15,215 bases of DNA, taken from the NCBI GenBank assembly GCA_044372405.1, contig JBILRW010000035.1, positions 1-15,215 of the forward strand. The letters run 5' to 3'. Positions within the stretch are counted from its first letter, which is position 1. Each line of letters starts with the position of its first letter. The position numbers were made by a program, and so were the translations under genes. This stretch comes from CANGYM01 sp044372405. GTDB taxonomy: Bacteria > Pseudomonadota > Alphaproteobacteria > JAJTHO01 > CANGYM01. Under the pieces are notes generated by a model. The model worked only from the letters and a program-made list of their open reading frames with translations, was not told where the DNA came from and ran no database searches. Positions 6,462 through 13,103 of this stretch are shown here, piece after piece.

Positions 6462-7586
6462 ATGACAAAACAACCCTGCATCCCCGATGAATTGCCTATT
6501 GAAGATTTGAACTGGCGCAAGCTGGTGCCATTGATTGCCCAAGCCAACCAGGAGGTTGCTCGTTTTGACGGTGCCTTGAAGGGCATGGTTAATCCTGAAG
6601 TTCTGTTATCGCCGATTATGGTACAGGAAGCCGTTTTATCTTCGCGGATTGAAGGCACACAAGCAACATTGGCGGAAGTGCTGCAACACGAAGCCGGCGA
6701 ACAATTTTCCGAAGAAAAGCGTGGCGATATTCAGGAAGTGATGAATTACCGCCGCGCCCTGAAAATCGGTGTGGATTATTTGAAAGAACGCCCTATCAGC
6801 CTTTCTCTGATTCGTGAACTGCACGCCATTCTGATGGACAGTGTACGCGGAAAAGACAAGGAGCCGGGCCGCTTTCGCGAAGACCAGAACTGGATCGGCC
6901 CCAAGGGTTGTCCGATTGAAAAAGCGCGGTTTGTGCCGCCCAACCCGCTGTTGATGAAGGATTTTTTGCAAAAACTGGAGGCGTTCATATCCAGTGACTA
7001 CGACGACAGACTTATCCAGCTTGCGGTGATTCACGCCCAGTTTGAGATTATCCACCCGTTCAAGGACGGAAACGGCAGACTTGGGAGGATGTTGGTGCCT
7101 CTGTTCTTATATCAAAAACGGGTGATTGAGCGACCTGTATTCTATTTAAGTGAATATCTTGAACAGCATGACGAGGAATACCGCGCCCGCCTGCTCGCCA
7201 TTACCGAAGAAAAAGACTGGCAAGGCTGGATAGAATTTTTCCTGCGCGGGCTTATCGAACAAAGTATTTCCAATATCCGCAAGGCAGATGACATTCACCA
7301 GCTTTACGAGAAAATGAAAATTATTTTTCAAGAATTTACACATTCTCAATTTTCTATTGCTGCACTGGATGCATTTTTTACACTGCCAATCCTTAAATCT
7401 TCTGATTTTGCTAAGATATCCGGTGTTGCAAAACCGAGAGCGAATGCCATTTTGGCGGCACTGCGGGAAAAGAATGTTATTCACTGTCTCACAGAAGCAT
7501 CCGGCCGCAGAGGCGCAGTGTATACCCTTCCACATCTTATAAACGCGGCAGAAGGTCGTGAAATCTTTGTTAGCGCTGAAAATTAA
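6462..7586 (+). CDS. Fic family AMP-transferase (class II)
   Basis: Fic enzymes transfer AMP (sometimes other nucleotides) to hydroxyl groups of target proteins. This 374-aa protein has the N-terminal Fic_N helix with the inhibitory motif SSRIEG (60-65, Glu64), which in class II Fic proteins blocks ATP gamma-phosphate binding in cis. The catalytic motif HPFKDGNGRLGR (198-209, His198) is complete. A C-terminal winged-helix-like region (about 310-350, FAKISGVAKPRANAILAALR) probably binds DNA. ATG 6462 has a strong GAGGAG about 8 nt upstream. It sits alone between tRNA-Thr and relic sequence; Fic genes of this type often travel with mobile or restriction loci. Target unknown. Confidence 0.93.
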   Translation: MTKQPCIPDELPIEDLNWRKLVPLIAQANQEVARFDGALKGMVNPEVLLSPIMVQEAVLSSRIEGTQATLAEVLQHEAGEQFSEEKRGDIQEVMNYRRALKIGVDYLKERPISLSLIRELHAILMDSVRGKDKEPGRFREDQNWIGPKGCPIEKARFVPPNPLLMKDFLQKLEAFISSDYDDRLIQLAVIHAQFEIIHPFKDGNGRLGRMLVPLFLYQKRVIERPVFYLSEYLEQHDEEYRARLLAITEEKDWQGWIEFFLRGLIEQSISNIRKADDIHQLYEKMKIIFQEFTHSQFSIAALDAFFTLPILKSSDFAKISGVAKPRANAILAALREKNVIHCLTEASGRRGAVYTLPHLINAAEGREIFVSAEN

Positions 7587-7622
7587 GGAAATTTTGTGAA
7601 GCCTGAAAATACCACAAAAGAA

Positions 7623-7767
7623 TTTGTGACTCGTGAAACGCAAAATATGAGTCACAAAAAAGTTTGTGACTCATGGACGAGACACAAAACCCCTCCCCAT
7701 TGAGTCTGTCGGTTTTTCCGACAGACTCAGTTGCCGTTTTCAGTTGTCCGGAAATTCCGGACAACTG
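7623..7767. repeat. Array of three perfect hairpins downstream of fic
   Basis: Three consecutive perfect inverted repeats occur. At 7647-7674, ATGAGTCACAAA pairs across AAAG with TTTGTGACTCAT (12 bp). At 7701-7729, TGAGTCTGTCGG pairs across TTTTT with CCGACAGACTCA (12 bp). At 7741-7767, CAGTTGTCCGGAA pairs around a single A with TTCCGGACAACTG (13 bp). An extra TTTGTGACTC at 7623-7632 can compete for the first hairpin. Stem sequences differ, so this is not one tandemly repeated unit. None is followed by a U-run on the plus strand. Confidence 0.85.
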
Positions 7768-7844
7768 CCGCAGACGGAAAAAACTATGATGTTCAGTACT
7801 ATAACCTCGATATGATCATCTCCGTGGGCTACCGCGTTAAATCC
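7731..7844 (+). pseudogene. RhuM-like protein relic
   Basis: A short in-frame stretch downstream of fic reads FSVVRKFRTTAADGKNYDV followed by QYYNLDMIISVGYRVKS. This is the conserved core of RhuM-family proteins (virulence-protein RhuM; phage and mobile-element associated). The similarity stops at the serine ending at 7844, 3 nt before the stop codon of the minus-strand gst gene. The N-terminal DNA-binding-like part and C-terminal two thirds are absent, and an in-frame TGA lies at 7701-7703. It is clearly a fragment. Identification is from memory of the family motif. Confidence 0.65.
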
Positions 7845-7847
7845 CTG

Positions 7848-8528
7848 CTAAAAATCCAGCGCCGCATAGGCATCCACGGGGGGAACGGTGGGGACGATGT
7901 CCTCTAAAATACAGCGAAAGCTGGGGCGGGATTTCAGGCGGGTGTACCATTCTTTGGCATCGTTAAAATCCTGCCAGGGGACATGACCCAAATAATCCAT
8001 ACAGGCAATATGGGCGCCCGCCGCAAAATCAGCCAGGCTGAGTTGATCCCCCGCCAGCCAGTGGCGGCGTTCCATCAAAAAATCGATATACCCCAAATGG
8101 GTGCGTAAATTGGTCAGGCCCGCCCGCAAGGCCGACGCATTGGGGGTGTTATCGCGGATGAAGCGCTTAAAAACCTTTTCCTGTAACAGGTAATCCGTGA
8201 CTTCCCGGTCACACGAGGTCATGAACCAGAAAATCAACCGGCGCACCTCGGCCTTATCCCGGGCGGACAGGGGCAACAGGGACCCGGCCTGGGGGGTGTC
8301 GTGCAGGGCCTCGATAATGGCATACCATTCCACAAACACATCGCCCTTGGGCGACACCAGCACAGGAACATTGCCGGCGGGGTTGAGTTGATAGAATTTT
8401 TTCCGCCGTTCCCACGTTTTTTCCAGGACTTTTTGATAGGGAATCCCGTATTCAGACATCACCGCCATGACGAAGCGACAGGCCGGGGACAGCCAGTGGT
8501 AATACAGGGTAAAGGTGGGTTCAGTCAT
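7848..8528 (-). CDS. Glutathione S-transferase family protein
   Basis: This 226-aa protein has the two-domain GST layout. The N-terminal thioredoxin-fold domain (about 7-80) has SPACRFV (14-20) at the usual catalytic position and the cis-proline motif GNVPVL (52-57). The C-terminal all-helical domain has the N-capping box motif LSLADFAAG. The segment after the cis-proline is VEWYAII where GSTs normally have ESxAI, so the serine that binds the glutathione glutamyl group appears replaced by tryptophan. Substrate cannot be predicted. It is the last gene of a phaR-bcp-gst minus-strand set, 11 nt after bcp. ATG 8528 gives a normal N-terminus. Confidence 0.88.
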   Translation of the reverse strand: MTEPTFTLYYHWLSPACRFVMAVMSEYGIPYQKVLEKTWERRKKFYQLNPAGNVPVLVSPKGDVFVEWYAIIEALHDTPQAGSLLPLSARDKAEVRRLIFWFMTSCDREVTDYLLQEKVFKRFIRDNTPNASALRAGLTNLRTHLGYIDFLMERRHWLAGDQLSLADFAAGAHIACMDYLGHVPWQDFNDAKEWYTRLKSRPSFRCILEDIVPTVPPVDAYAALDF

Positions 8529-8539
8529 AAGAAGTACGT

Positions 8540-9019
8540 CTAGCCTTGGCGATGGGCCGCAATGATTTTTTCGACATCTTCGGCGTGGGTATCGACGGAC
8601 ACTTTGGTGATGATGTGGATCAAAACGCCTTTGGGATCAATGATAAAGGTTGTTCGGGAAAGGCCCATGTAGGTTTTGCCATACATGCTTTTTTCGCCCC
8701 AGGTGCCGTAGGCTTCGGACAAAGCCCCGTCGGTGTCCACCAACAGGGGGAAGTTCAAATTGTATTTTTTGATAAACTTTGTGTGTTGACCCGCATCATC
8801 GCGGCTGGCCCCCAGCACCACAATCCCCTGGTTTTTCAGGGTCTCCAGGCGGTCCCGAAAGCTGCAGGCCTGTTTGGTGCACCCGGGTGTATCGTCCTTG
8901 GGATAAAAATATAAAACAACGTACGATCCCAGAAAATCGGATAGGGAAATGGATTTTCCCGTTTCATCGGTGACAGAAAAGGCAGGGGCCGGCTGGCCAA
9001 GGGGGGGAAGAGAGGACAT
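8540..9019 (-). CDS. bcp: Thioredoxin-dependent peroxiredoxin, BCP/PrxQ type
   Basis: BCP-type peroxiredoxins reduce hydrogen peroxide and organic hydroperoxides using thioredoxin. The 159-aa length is standard. The active site is YFYPKDDTPGCTKQACSF (37-54), with peroxidatic Cys47 and resolving Cys52 at the five-residue spacing typical of this subfamily, as in E. coli Bcp. Further conserved segments are GASRDDAGQHTKFIKKYNL and FIIDPKGVL. It lies 17 nt downstream of phaR and 11 nt upstream of gst on the same strand, so co-transcription is likely; the bcp-gst pairing suggests an oxidative-stress role. Confidence 0.95.
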   Translation of the reverse strand: MSSLPPLGQPAPAFSVTDETGKSISLSDFLGSYVVLYFYPKDDTPGCTKQACSFRDRLETLKNQGIVVLGASRDDAGQHTKFIKKYNLNFPLLVDTDGALSEAYGTWGEKSMYGKTYMGLSRTTFIIDPKGVLIHIITKVSVDTHAEDVEKIIAAHRQG

Positions 9020-9036
9020 AGGGAGCTCTTTGCTTT

Positions 9037-9594
9037 TTAGGGTTTGTTTTTGGATTGGAGCGTGAGGAGCTCCTGTTTAAGGCGGTCGATTTCTTTTTGC
9101 AAGGCCTCGATGGCGCCTGATTCACTGGCGGAGGAATGGGAGGGGGGGGCAAAGGGATTGCGCCCCAAAAACGGCTGAAAAAAGGAAAACGATTGTTCAA
9201 ACCATCCCCGATACCACCGACGGGCATCATCAAAGGGGGTGAGGGCCTGGTGAACATAATTGTTCATCCGGTCTTGATTTTCCGAAAACACCGTCATGGC
9301 CATATCCAGATACGATGGGATAAAGGACCGCAAACGATCATCATAAAAACGCACCAGGTGACGCAGAAAATCCACGGGTAACAACGGCGCTTCGTTGGTG
9401 ACATCCAGATCCAAAATCAGTTGGGCTAGGACGGAACGCGTCATGTCCTCCCCCGTTTTGGCGTCCTGAACGACAAAAGGTTTGTCCTGTTTCACCAAAA
9501 CCGACAAATCCCGCAGGGTGATATAGCGGCTTTCGTCTGTGTTGTACAAACGGCGGTTGGCGTATTTTTTGATGATGATGGGGGATTCTGTCAT
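9037..9594 (-). CDS. phaR: Polyhydroxyalkanoate synthesis repressor PhaR
   Basis: PhaR binds both DNA and polyhydroxybutyrate granules and represses phasin and PHB-related genes until granules form. The 185-aa protein begins with the highly conserved DNA-binding domain (about 5-65: IIIKKYANRRLYNTDESRYI, then KTGEDMTRSVLAQLI). The PHB_acc region follows (about 70-115, LLPVDFLRHLVRFYDDRL), and then a low-complexity, proline-rich linker and a C-terminal helix rich in Lys/Glu/Leu. ATG 9594 has AGAGG about 9 nt upstream. No phaC, phaP or phaAB lies in the window, so the target genes are elsewhere. It leads the phaR-bcp-gst cluster. Confidence 0.93.
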   Translation of the reverse strand: MTESPIIIKKYANRRLYNTDESRYITLRDLSVLVKQDKPFVVQDAKTGEDMTRSVLAQLILDLDVTNEAPLLPVDFLRHLVRFYDDRLRSFIPSYLDMAMTVFSENQDRMNNYVHQALTPFDDARRWYRGWFEQSFSFFQPFLGRNPFAPPSHSSASESGAIEALQKEIDRLKQELLTLQSKNKP

Positions 9595-9640
9595 GATGAC
9601 AACCTCTTATGATGAAAGACAAAAATCAAAGCCGCAAAAA

Positions 9641-10513
9641 TCAAAGTCCTGGATCCCACATATCCCAACGATGACCAGGACCGGCAGAGGCGGGGCGCTG
9701 CATAAAATGTTTGCTGCCTGAAAAACGCAGCAGGAATTTTTGAAACGCTTCGGTTTTGGGGGTGGTCATAATGCTGGAAGGGGGGCCTTGTTCAGCGATT
9801 TTTCCCTGCTGTAAAAACAGAATCTGGGTGGAAATTTCAAAGGCAAATTGCATTTCATGGGTCACCATCACCACGGTGCGCCCTTCTTCAACAATGGTGC
9901 GAATCACACCCAAAACCTCCCCCACCAATTCGGGATCCAGGGCGGAGGTGGGCTCGTCCAGTAACACCACCTTGGGCTCGATGGCCAGAGCCCGGGCAAT
10001 GGCCGCCCGCTGGGTTTCGCCGCCCGAAAGAACAATGGGGTATTCATCTTTTTTGCGCAGCAAACCCACCTTATTTAAATAGTGTTCTGCGCGCTCAATG
10101 GCTTCTTTTTTGGGAAGACCCAGGACGTGGATGGGGGCCTCGATGACGTTTTCTAGAATCGTCATATGGCTCCATAAATTAAATTGCTGAAACACCATGC
10201 CAATCATACGGCGTAGCCGCTGGACCTGTTTGGCCCGCACCGTGTGGGATAACGTTCGGGACCGATTGATTTCCACCAGTTCGTCTTTGATGCGGATTTC
10301 GCCGGCATCGGGGATATCCAGTAAATTGATGCACCGCAGCAAAGTCGTTTTTCCCGATCCACTGCTGCCCACAATGGTGACCACGTCGTGGTCCTCTGCC
10401 ACCAAAGACACACCGCGCAGGATTTCCTGCCCCTTATGGGTTTTCCAAATATCAATCAGGGAAATGGCGGGAACAGCGCTCATGATAAAGCAAAGGGACA
10501 TTTGTGAGAACAC
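9641..10513 (-). CDS. Polar amino acid ABC transporter, ATP-binding protein
   Basis: This ATPase of the HisP/GlnQ/OccP type energises uptake of polar amino acids with two permeases and a periplasmic binding protein, none of which is nearby. Counted from GTG 10513: Walker A GSSGSGKTT (49-57), Q-loop VFQQFNLW (Gln109), signature LSGGE (162-166, usually LSGGQ), Walker B VVLLDE (182-187) and switch His219. GTG 10513 has AAAGGA 9 nt upstream. ATG 10480 (MSAVPAISL) fits the family N-terminus better but lacks a Shine-Dalgarno. The last about 20 residues, after the usual LRFSG end, form an unusual tail. Substrate, possibly histidine or another basic amino acid, is a guess. Confidence 0.9.
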   Translation of the reverse strand: MFSQMSLCFIMSAVPAISLIDIWKTHKGQEILRGVSLVAEDHDVVTIVGSSGSGKTTLLRCINLLDIPDAGEIRIKDELVEINRSRTLSHTVRAKQVQRLRRMIGMVFQQFNLWSHMTILENVIEAPIHVLGLPKKEAIERAEHYLNKVGLLRKKDEYPIVLSGGETQRAAIARALAIEPKVVLLDEPTSALDPELVGEVLGVIRTIVEEGRTVVMVTHEMQFAFEISTQILFLQQGKIAEQGPPSSIMTTPKTEAFQKFLLRFSGSKHFMQRPASAGPGHRWDMWDPGL

Positions 10514-10568
10514 GTTAGCGTGTCCTTTAGATCATGATTTGAGATAAGTCGCAAGATGATGTTTGGGC

Positions 10569-10595
10569 GGAAAAGGCTGGGTGGGAGCCTTTTCC
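10569..10595. repeat. Perfect 10-bp stem-loop
   Basis: GGAAAAGGCT and AGCCTTTTCC flank a GGGTGGG loop, between ftsL and the ABC ATPase gene. There is no U-run on either side, so a classical intrinsic terminator is unlikely. Just beyond it GGGAGCC (about 10583-10589) can also pair with GGCTCCC (about 10611-10617), so alternative folds exist. Confidence 0.7.
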
Positions 10596-10627
10596 TTGTG
10601 GGCCGAACGCGGCTCCCGCCCCCACAT

Positions 10628-10748
10628 TTTTCTTTTTGAATCAAGGGGTTCGCTTCGCCAAGCCCAAAAAAATCATCCTCGCGCCGCCCTCTACCGAGGC
10701 CGTCGCTGCGGTATTTTTTTCGTCTTGCCCCTTGATTCAAAAAGAAAA
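10628..10748. repeat. 121-bp element with perfect 21-bp inverted repeats
   Basis: TTTTCTTTTTGAATCAAGGG(G) at 10628-10648 is exactly reverse-complementary to 10728-10748, with 79 bp between. The interior is GC-rich and non-coding. The form resembles a miniature inverted-repeat element, but no target duplication is obvious. It fills most of the gap after ftsL, the point where the division cluster is interrupted. Confidence 0.88.
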
Positions 10749-10807
10749 CCGTCCCACCCCACCGCGTTACATCTTAACAAGACTGTGAAAACACTCTTAG
10801 AGATCCC

Positions 10808-11143
10808 CTACTGCCTCATCCCCCCAAAGGAATCGCTGGAGGCCAGAAGGGTCGGGGCGGATCGTTGTTGGGTGGCCACCGGCAGCCACAGGGTGACCTG
10901 CTGGGCGATGACGGGTTTCATGTCGGGAAAATAAAGTTCTTGCAGGGCACTAAGGCGTTCGGGACGGGTGAGGTAGGCGACCTCAGCCTTCAGGACATGC
11001 ATGGTTTCTTGATGTTGGGCGATTTGGGCATCCAGGTCCGCAATCTGGTCCTGCATGTCTTTGACATTGAGTTTCAGAGCATAAAGGCCAATCATCGATA
11101 CGGCAATCAGGCCCAAAGAAAAAAAACGCAGCCAAGAGGTCAT
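10808..11143 (-). CDS. ftsL: Cell division protein FtsL-like
   Basis: FtsL is a small bitopic membrane protein that joins FtsB and FtsQ at the septum and helps activate FtsWI. The 111-aa protein has a short cytoplasmic start, one membrane helix (about 5-24) and then a coiled coil (about 27-60, LNVKDMQDQIADLDAQIA), followed by a region with the typical RPERLSALQ. Sequence identity in this family is low, so position directly after rsmH is the main support. ATG 11143 has AGGA 8 nt upstream. ftsI, which normally follows, is absent; repeat DNA and an ABC ATPase come next. Confidence 0.8.
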   Translation of the reverse strand: MTSWLRFFSLGLIAVSMIGLYALKLNVKDMQDQIADLDAQIAQHQETMHVLKAEVAYLTRPERLSALQELYFPDMKPVIAQQVTLWLPVATQQRSAPTLLASSDSFGGMRQ

Positions 11144-11171
11144 AATGAAAATCCTTTTTTTGTTGTTGGTG

Positions 11172-12101
11172 TTATTGTTGGTGAATTACCGGGGAAAGAC
11201 GTTCCAAAGCCCGCAATTTTGCGGACCGGGCGCGGGGATTGTCGGAAATTTCTTTGTCTGTGGGGGTCATCACTTTGGGCGTTAACAGTTTGGCGCCCAG
11301 AGCGGCCCGCGCCAAAAACAACGCCGGATCATGGCGATTGGTGGCGGGAGCTTTGCCGTGCTGGGCGAAAAAGGTTTTAACGATGCGGTCCTCCAGCGAA
11401 TGAAAGGTCACCACCACCAGGCGTCCGCCGGTTTTTAGGAGGGCATAGGCCACGTCCAGGGCGTTCTTTAAACGCTCTAATTCCTGATTGACGTATAAAC
11501 GCAATGCCTGAAACACCCGCGTGGCGGGATGGGTGCGCGTGGGCACCGGGCACAGGGCCGCAATACAATGGGCCAGCTCCGTTGTGGTGGTAAAGGGCGT
11601 TATGGCCCGTTTTTTCAGAATTTCTCGGGCGAATTGTTTGGCCCGGGGCTCTTCCCCCAGATCCCGAAAGAGACGCATCAGGTCCGCACCCTCCATGGTA
11701 TTGACCACGTCGGCGGCGGAGATCCCCTCGCCCGGGTTCATGCGCATGTCCAGGGGGCCTTCGCGCATAAAGGAAAACCCGCGCTCTGCCTGATCCACCT
11801 GCATGCTGGAAATGCCCAGATCAAAGACGATACCGTCGATTTTTCCGGCAAAGGTTGAGAGAACCTGTCCCATATCGCTGTAACATTGGTTGTGAAAGGT
11901 CAGGGCTGCGTAGGTTTTTCCCAACGTCTCCGCCGTGGACACCACAAAAGGATCCCGATCAAAGGCATCCAAACGCAAGCAGCCGGTTTTTAAAATGGCT
12001 TGGCTATATCCCCCTGCGCCAAAGGTGGCATCGACGTAATGTCCGCCGGCCTTGGGGGCCAGATAGGTTATGACTTCGCTGAGCATCACGGGAATGTGCA
12101 T
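11172..12101 (-). CDS. rsmH: 16S rRNA (cytosine(1402)-N(4))-methyltransferase
   Basis: RsmH (MraW) methylates N4 of C1402 in the ribosomal P site using S-adenosylmethionine. The 309-aa protein opens with HIPVMLSEVI and has the SAM-binding motif DATFGAGGYS (24-33). Further family blocks are VFDLGISSMQVDQAERGFSF, the MRMNP motif, LRLYVNQELERL and VVTFHSLEDRIVK near the C-terminus, ending at ARSAKLRALERL. It starts 3 nt after mraZ stops, so it is translationally coupled, and ftsL follows 28 nt downstream. Length and motifs are normal. Confidence 0.97.
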   Translation of the reverse strand: MHIPVMLSEVITYLAPKAGGHYVDATFGAGGYSQAILKTGCLRLDAFDRDPFVVSTAETLGKTYAALTFHNQCYSDMGQVLSTFAGKIDGIVFDLGISSMQVDQAERGFSFMREGPLDMRMNPGEGISAADVVNTMEGADLMRLFRDLGEEPRAKQFAREILKKRAITPFTTTTELAHCIAALCPVPTRTHPATRVFQALRLYVNQELERLKNALDVAYALLKTGGRLVVVTFHSLEDRIVKTFFAQHGKAPATNRHDPALFLARAALGAKLLTPKVMTPTDKEISDNPRARSAKLRALERLSPVIHQQ

Positions 12102-12104
12102 GGC

Positions 12105-12551
12105 CTAATCCCCCCGACGCAGTGATAAGTTTTGGGTTTTGGCGCGGGCGCGGGCCCCCGCCTGATGGATGGTAAAGGCCTCCGGCGACCATAATTGAAA
12201 CATGCGCCCTTTGCCCACAAAGGCCACGGATTCAGACAGATTGGCATGATCCCGCAGCTCATCGGTCAGGGTAATGCGCCCCTCAGGATCAAAGGCCAGC
12301 GGCACAGCATCGGCAAAAATACTGTCTGTCAGGGCATCCCGATCATCGGAAAACAGGGGCAAATGATCCATCTGGGCGCACATGGATTCCATTTGGTCCA
12401 TGCCGCAGCCCTCCAGCGCGGGGTACTTATAGGAACGAAACAAAACCACCCCCTGAAAGGATGTGCCCGCAATGGCCGTGCGAAAGGCCGAGGGCACAGA
12501 GACGCGCCCTTTTTTATCAACTCTATTGGTGAATGTTGATAAAAACAGCAT
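12105..12551 (-). CDS. mraZ: Transcriptional regulator MraZ
   Basis: MraZ is an AbrB-fold, ring-forming DNA-binding protein that represses its own promoter and thereby the division/cell-wall cluster. From ATG 12551 the product is 148 aa with two SpoVT/AbrB repeats: the first around NRVDKKGRVSVPSAFR (9-24), the second around DPEGRITLTDELRDH (88-102), then FQLWSPEAF. I prefer ATG 12551 because MLFLSTFTNRVDKKGR is the standard N-terminus; a TTG at 12581 would add ten unconserved residues. Four TGGG boxes over the promoter (12656-12690) indicate autoregulation. It is followed by rsmH with a 3-nt gap. Confidence 0.95.
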   Translation of the reverse strand: MLFLSTFTNRVDKKGRVSVPSAFRTAIAGTSFQGVVLFRSYKYPALEGCGMDQMESMCAQMDHLPLFSDDRDALTDSIFADAVPLAFDPEGRITLTDELRDHANLSESVAFVGKGRMFQLWSPEAFTIHQAGARARAKTQNLSLRRGD

Positions 12552-12655
12552 AAAACCCAGGGTTGCAACCCCCTTTCCCAAAAAGACACGCGCCCCACCC
12601 CAAGGTAAGACGCGCAGTTAGGAAAGCAGAGTATCGTTATTGTTGTGGACAATAA

Positions 12656-12690
12656 TGGGATACCATGGGATATTATGGGTGTCAATGGGA
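12656..12690 (+). promoter_or_regulatory. MraZ operator: four TGGGN boxes at 10-bp spacing
   Basis: TGGGA 12656, TGGGA 12666, TGGGT 12676 and TGGGA 12686 are separated by exactly 5 nt each; further TGGG at 12700 and 12707 are off-register. TGGGN direct repeats with 5-nt spacers are the established E. coli MraZ recognition pattern. The boxes read on the strand opposite to mraZ and cover the predicted -35/-10 region. A site match this regular directly upstream of mraZ is strong evidence. Confidence 0.87.
12657..12685 (-). promoter_or_regulatory. Predicted mraZ promoter (sigma-70 type)
   Basis: On the minus strand a perfect -35 TTGACA (12685-12680) is followed after 17 nt by TATCCC (12662-12657), a partial -10. 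Transcription would start near 12650, giving an untranslated leader of about 100 nt before ATG 12551. The MraZ boxes overlap both hexamers, as expected for repression by occlusion. Confidence 0.55.
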
Positions 12691-12719
12691 AACTTATGGT
12701 GGGAGATGGGTAAAACCCC

Positions 12720-12917
12720 CTAACCCTCCCTCAGTCCCAACCAATCCAGAAATTCATCCACGGACAGGTGGTAAAAAGCGATGGCCTGGGGCAGGTTCAT
12801 GAACCCTTGTTCCACAATGTACACCACTGTCTGTTTGGACCGTGGGGTCCAACGGCGGGTTTTGGGGGACGGCAGGCCGAGTGTCGGCGCAAAATAATCG
12901 TGACAAAAGGTCTTCAT
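12720..12917 (-). CDS. sciP: SciP-like DUF1153 protein (putative CtrA inhibitor)
   Basis: This 65-aa protein matches the core of the DUF1153/SciP family: LPSPKTRRWTPRSKQTVV (15-32) corresponds to the conserved P-x-TKRW-x-x-R-x-K block, and LSVDEFLDWL (51-60) to the LSVEEFLSW block. A helix-turn-helix-like segment lies between. In Caulobacter SciP binds CtrA or its target DNA and represses CtrA-activated genes in G1. The protein is shorter than the usual about 90 aa because the tail after the last block is nearly absent. It lies between fliI-fliJ and mraZ on the same strand; upstream DNA is AT-rich with a possible TTATAA and no strong Shine-Dalgarno. Family assignment is good; function is inference. 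Confidence 0.75.
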   Translation of the reverse strand: MKTFCHDYFAPTLGLPSPKTRRWTPRSKQTVVYIVEQGFMNLPQAIAFYHLSVDEFLDWLGLREG

Positions 12918-12993
12918 AGCTCAAAAAATACCCTTATAATAACTACATAAAATAAATTTAGAGAAAAATACCCCAGGACTTACACAGAACCAT

Positions 12994-13081
12994 CGTCATT
13001 GCGAGCGCAGCGAAGCAATCCAGAAATGCCGTCACCGGAAAGACTGGATTGCCACGCCTCCTACGGAGGCTCGCAATGACG
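12994..13081. repeat. Dispersed palindromic repeat, copy B (about 88 bp)
   Basis: This copy starts CGTCATTGCGAGCGCAGCG, continues to GAAGCAATCCAG, and returns with CTGGATTGCC...CTCGCAATGACG. It shares its outer arms with copy A (3545-3633). The right arm differs: it holds GCCTCCTACGGAGGC, a small hairpin of its own. It lies between fliJ and the sciP-like gene. Confidence 0.9.
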
Positions 13082-13103
13082 TTGTGCGTGAGTTCTGTCC
13101 CCA

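Noticed and set aside
7146..7764. Minus-strand frames opposite fic and across the hairpin array
   Set aside because: They read through the Fic catalytic region in antisense and through palindromes; no family seen.
10503..10530. Small palindrome (ACACG-TTAG-CGTGT) at the ABC ATPase start as an operator
   Set aside because: The perfect stem is only 5 bp and overlaps the possible Shine-Dalgarno; too short to call without comparative support.
10569..10595. Intrinsic terminator after ftsL
   Set aside because: The stem is strong but no U-run follows on either strand.
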